DNA of 64,000 nucleotides from Brachionus plicatilis (lineage: Eukaryota; Rotifera; Eurotatoria; Ploima; Brachionidae), in the NCBI GenBank assembly GCA_010279815.1, contig QEOQ01000522.1, forward strand, positions 194,224-258,223, given 5' to 3'. The notes under the pieces are model-generated. The model worked only from the letters and a program-made list of their open reading frames with translations, did no database searches and was not told the DNA's origin. Positions within the stretch are counted from its first letter, which is position 1, and each line of letters begins with the position of its first letter. The position numbers and the translations under genes are program-made. Shown in pieces: positions 59,336-64,000 of this stretch.

Positions 59336-61435
59336 TTAATTAATTTTTTGAATTAACAAGTATTGGTGTAGCAAATTTAAAAAAGAAAAATCTTCTATTA
59401 AAAAAGTGATTAGATTCATTGATTAATACTTTATTTTCTTATTTAGAAACCAAAAAACAAATCGAACAAAATAATTAAAATACATTGAACTTTATTTGTT
59501 TAACAATTTAAGAAAATCTGTTCGACAATTCTCTAAAAATTGTTCTCAAAATTTTGACTGAAAAAAAAACGCCGATTCATTCTTTTTGTAACTAATTTCT
59601 GATTGCATTGCTAAAAATTCTGAACCAAAAAATTATTTTTCTATATTTTTCTAACAAATTTTATTTGTGTGTGATTTTCAATTGCGTGATAAATTCTCTA
59701 ATCACTTTATATTTTTCTTGAGTTTGAGTAAACCAGACCGTAGTTTCTAGTAATTTTTTGCAAAATGTTCAAGGAAAAAGAAAGTAAACTAACTGCACTA
59801 ATCACGAAAATTTTAGTAAAAAGTTAAAATTGCAAAAAAAATTCTTATTTTTTGGAAAATTATGTAATATTGATAAGTTATTAATATTTTGACTTTTGTT
59901 TAATGTTTAAAGTAAATTTTTTTAAGTAGTTTTAGTAATTTAATTGAAAAATTTTAACAAAGGAAGAAAAAGTAAACAAATTTTTCTTATAATTTTTCCA
60001 AAGAAAATAATTTATTTGATTAAATTCATTTTTTGTCATTTTTAAAGGTTTTTAATGATTCAATCGTCTCAATTTTTGAATAAATCTTTTTACCACCAAG
60101 ACTTTATTAGAATTTTAAATTTTTTTACAATTTTTCCATGTTCAGTAACACAGACCGATATACCGTAACACAAAATTTTTTAATTCATTAAAAATTAAAA
60201 ATTTTAAAACAAAGAAAAAATCAAATGTCAACTATTATTTTGATATTTGAAATTTAGTAATTTTTACTAACTTGCAATTTTTTGAATTTTTTTACCTAAC
60301 ATTACTAGGAAAACTTACTGAATACACTTAATTTATCAGTTCAATTTACAAATCTAGTTTCAGGCTTGAGCTATAATATTTTTATTTTTTTTTCATATTT
60401 TTACGACTTTTCCTTTTTTGTCTTCAATTTAATTTTTAATCAGCTCAGAAGATTTACTTTAATTTTAATATTATTTGCTCTAATAGCTGATTATCAAAAA
60501 AAATATTTTAGTCGATTGCAATAAGAAATAGGTTGAAAAATTCCAATTTTCAAATAATCATGCAACAGATTTTATTGATTTTTTTATCTATCTAAGAAAG
60601 CTTTTAAATTTATAATTTTTATCTAACCATTAATTTATTAGAATTTTTTTACTAAATTTTTTACCAAAATTAAAAGAGTTTGAAATTTGATTTTGTTATT
60701 TTTTCCATCATTATTTTATAAGCTTAAATTAAAAACAATTTTTATATTTTCAAATTCTGTAAAATAAAATAAATTAAAATTTTGAATTACAGTAATATTT
60801 TTTATTTTCCTTTGCTAGCTATGGGCTCTCTTTTTATTTTTAATCTTATTTAGATTATGCGTCAACATTAATGAAAATTTTTATTGACAAGAAAAACAAA
60901 AATTGTGTCAGTCAAATAGTTAGAAATATTTATTGCCATTTTTATGTTGTTAAATTAAAATTTGATGTCAGTAATGGAAAATTTTTCAAATCAAAAATGT
61001 CAAATGTTTCTAAAAAAATCTCAAGATCACTTATTATGGTTAACTAAATATGAAATTTAATTTAGAAAAGATTTACGCCAATAATTTAAATTTTATCTTT
61101 GAATTGTTAATTTTAAGATGGAAATTTTTAAAATTAATTATTTAAAACTGAATATAAATTTTAATTTTAAGAGTAGTATGTTATTTACAGGAAAATATTT
61201 AACTAACTAAATTAAATGCTTATTATAAACATTCAATTAATAAAGGGTGGAAATAAAAATCAATAAAGTCGATTATTTCTAGAAGAAAAGTAAACAAATA
61301 AATGAATAAATTATTTTTAAATTCCTTAAAAGCTAATGTCAAAGTAAGATGAAAAATTTTTTTTTTTTTCTCACTCTAGGAATAAGAATTTGGATTTAAT
61401 TTTTGAAAATTTTTGTCAATTTACAAATTTTATAT
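59336..61435. other. Gene-poor spacer
   Basis: Two kilobases of AT-rich sequence without any frame, repeat or structure that I can support. Confidence 0.55.
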
Positions 61436-62009
61436 TAGTGTTGGGTAGCAGTCATTTTCGGAGCAAGACGGACGGTCAAGACATTCTAAAAGACCGGTCT
61501 TTTGGACCATTCGTTTGAAAATGACCGGTCCTTTTCAAACGGACTGTCTAAAAAAGAAAACAAGAAAAGAGATTTAAGTATGACATGCATTGTATTATAA
61601 TTTAAAGAAATAATTAAAATTATTTGTTTATGATTTTATTAAACACAATTTTTTTTTAATTTAATAATAACTCAATTTTTTATTTTTTTTTAACATTATT
61701 TTTTCTACTTTTTCTGAGGAAATTTTATTTCTTCTATTCTAAATTTGATAGCCTGTTGATGAAAAAATCGGAAATTGATAACATGTCTTTCTGATGGTAT
61801 ACTAGTATTAAATAAAGAGTTTAAAGCTTTTCTACTTAAATAAAATCATATAAAATAAATAAATACATGTACAGGCCAATTTGTTATTTTAAATATTTTT
61901 TTTTGATCCAAATAAATACAAGACCGTTTATAAGATCGGTCCAAGACTTATGGTCAGGACCGTTTTACTAGACCGTCTGACTAGGCCTAAATAGACCGCT
62001 CTTACACTG
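61436..62009. repeat. hAT-like element with GACCGGTC motifs
   Basis: The left end TAGTGTTGGGTAGCAGTC faces a right end that reads CAGTGTAAGAGCGGTCTA on the minus strand. Near both ends GACCG/CGGTC motifs recur (AAAGACCGGTCTTTTGG, GACCGGTCCTTTTCAAACGG, AAGATCGGTCC, GGACCGTTTTACTAGACCG). The middle is AT-rich with no transposase. No 8-bp duplication could be found. Confidence 0.5.
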
Positions 62010-62589
62010 AACAAAAATTTATAAATTCAAAATTTTATAAATTAATTAAATTAAAATTAAAATCTGGTTTGAAAAATAATCAAAATTTTTTAAAAAGTAA
62101 AAAATAATTTAATGTAAATTATTTAATTTAATTTTTTTAATTTTCAATAGTTTCAAAAAAATTTAATATCATATTTTTCTAATTTAGATTTGGTCTAATC
62201 TAATGATCAATTTTTTCTAAACTTAGACATTTGAAACATTCCGAGAGTACCTTTAATAGTGATATGTGTACACGTGTAAATTTTTCAAGCAGAGTTCGAA
62301 ATTGTGAGTATCAGTTTGCAGAATCAATTTTGGACTTTGAGAAAATAAGTTATTGAATTTTTTTTACTATTGTTTCTTATTTCCGGGTCTGTTTGGCCCG
62401 GGTTGAATTAGGTTCTAAAGAAAAAAAAAATATATATATATCATGATAAATTGATATTTTACATAATGCTAAATAATAAGAAAAGATGACGTAGTCATTT
62501 AGAGAACTAGAAAACTAAGTCAAAATTAGTTTCTCTTTAATTTCATTAATTTTTCTAGAGGGTTCACAGAATACTCTTTTATTTTAGAA

Positions 62590-62990
62590 ACATAGACTTC
62601 TATTTCTCACTTCGATATTCTTGGAACATACTCCATACTAATTTTTCTTCAGCAGACTTATTCTACTCCATTTCCATTGATTTTTGAAACATAATGCGCT
62701 TCCAGGGTTTCTGTCTGCTGACATTCCAAATCACATGCTAAGGCCTTTCGAGTTGTCTTGTGTAACTTTTAAGCAAATTGGCTAAGTTCTTGTTTTCCTG
62801 AACAGCTTTTTATTTGAGATCAATTTTGGAGAAAAGATTCTCAATATTTTACCACGATGTCCATTATGAAATGCTTCTTCTCTTTGAAAGAGCCATCAAC
62901 TTTCTTCTGATCTCGAACATCAACTTGATCTTCAAAAATCAATGATGAAATTTTCAAAAGCAGTGATACAGTGCTTCTATAAAAGGCTCA
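62590..62990 (-). pseudogene. Decayed ORF of unknown family
   Basis: On the minus strand about 100 codons stay in one frame with three stops: ISSLIFEDQVDVRDQKKVDG, SFKEKKHFIMDIVVKY, stop, ESFLQN, stop, then LHKTTRKALACDLECQQTET, LEAHYVSKING. Base composition is clearly above the local background. It looks like a protein-coding relic, perhaps a transposase, but I cannot name it. Confidence 0.35.
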
Positions 62991-62999
62991 GAATAGGCT

Positions 63000-64000
63000 A
63001 AACTAAGTATGCTTACGTTTATATTAATCGGTAAGGATAGGTAATTTTACGTAAAATTACGAAAGCTTATATTAAAATACGTAACTTTAAGTGAAATCGT
63101 TCGTAAATACAAACGACCAAAAAAATGAGGATTTTGGGACAAAAAATAAAGATTTCTTTTTCAAAATTTTTAATTTATTTTTTTATGAAAAAATAAAAAA
63201 AAATTTAGCATTCCTTACCTTTTCTTATTAATTTTACGTAAAATTACACAATCTTTGGTAAATTTTTGTAAATTTCATCAAATTAAATTCGGGGATCTAT
63301 CAAAACATAAAAAAAAAATTATAGAATGAAAAATTTAGAATTTTATTTAATATAGAAATGTCAAAATGTAGAAAAATAAAAAAGAGAATTTTAAAAATAT
63401 TTAAATGATAATTATTTCGAAAATTAAAATGTAGAATAGTATATTTTAAACTATAAATCTTACTCTTAAATTAATATAATTAATTAATTATCTAAAAATA
63501 AACAATCAATACCATTAATATGCAATTCAATTGTTTTTGATTCGTATTTTGAAACAATTTTTTTGATTTTTTGATTTTTATCTGATTGAGCTTAATATTT
63601 TTATTGTTTTTAATCAATTCTTGAAAAAAAAATTTTTTTAGAAATAAAGATGCGAGTGCTTTGAAAAATTTTTTTTATTTTTTCCTCATTTCCTAAATTA
63701 TTTATTTTTTCTATATTATTTTGATTTTTCTATGTTTTGATTATTTAACATATTTTTTTTTTAGCAATTCTATATTTTTTTTTCTTTGTTTTAATATACC
63801 TCCAGTAAATTCAAAATTATTTAAATAGACTTAAAATCAAAAAATTTTTTAGAGACATGGTTTTTGTAAACTGATTTTCTCACAAAGCATTTTGTATCAT
63901 GTTCAAGCATCTATATAGAAAAAAAAGTCTAACTACGAATAAATATTTATTAATTTTAAAAATTTATTAATAATGATAATTTTTCTAAAATATTTTATGA
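63000..64000. other. Terminal AT-rich spacer with TTACGTAAA inverted pair
   Basis: TAATTTTACGTAAAATTACG at 63041-63061 and its near copy at 63231-63250 are both self-complementary and enclose about 170 bp, like the pair at 34018-34402. The rest is A/T tract without genes. Confidence 0.45.

Noticed and set aside
1..64000. CRISPR arrays, bacterial operons, rRNA or tRNA genes
   Set aside because: No regularly spaced repeats, no ribosomal or tRNA-like GC-rich folds were recognised, and all genes are eukaryotic with spliceosomal introns. A tRNA scan was not possible here.

Overview
The window is AT-rich (mostly poly-A/T tracts) animal nuclear DNA. Host genes are intron-containing. Several introns are only about 44-72 nt, while others reach 1.5-2.7 kb. 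The gene set is metazoan: a PP2A B'' subunit, a DEG/ENaC channel, a rhodopsin-type GPCR, a class III (NINAC-type) kinase-myosin, a FASTK-family protein, SLC25A19 and XXYLT1. Base composition, tiny introns and the many decayed non-LTR retroelements suggest a small protostome, and a monogonont rotifer such as Brachionus is my best guess. That guess rests on general features only and is not proved by the sequence.

Layout. 1-4160 (+): the 3' part of a PPP2R3-type gene, two exons around a 2.66 kb intron. 4.2-14.4 kb: no intact host gene; reverse-transcriptase (RT) fragments, a nested LINE tail with an exact 14-bp target duplication, several inverted-repeat elements and a broken SWIM zinc-finger transposase fragment. 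14430-16224 (+): a DEG/ENaC channel, two exons. 16.3-20.3 kb: inverted-repeat arrays and LINE tails. 20394-21473 (-): a GPCR frame interrupted by one in-frame TAA. 22999-23391: a long-TIR MITE. 23763-33627 (-): a ten-exon myosin III gene whose junction phases all agree, giving 1553 residues. 34-44.8 kb: a gene desert holding MITEs, a LINE endonuclease remnant and a LINE 3' end. 44803-46976 (+): a six-exon FASTK-family gene. 47-50.6 kb: repeats and unrecognised ORFs. 50637-51651 (-): SLC25A19, two exons. 51.7-56.2 kb: almost empty. 56195-57175 (+): single-exon XXYLT1. 57.2-64 kb: a broken, possibly BEN-like gene, RT fragments, a hAT-like element and a decayed ORF.

The host genes do not form an evident pathway. 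Myosin III, the DEG/ENaC channel and the GPCR would all fit sensory or neuronal cells, but their closeness here is probably chance. The richest new material is the repeat content: at least six MITE or foldback families recur within 64 kb, three of them with exact target-site duplications, plus LINE tails that end in small stem-loops. The transposase sources are mostly absent; the one candidate is a SWIM-finger fragment linked to an inverted ~165-bp repeat pair. No tRNA, rRNA, CRISPR array or bacterial-type system was seen.
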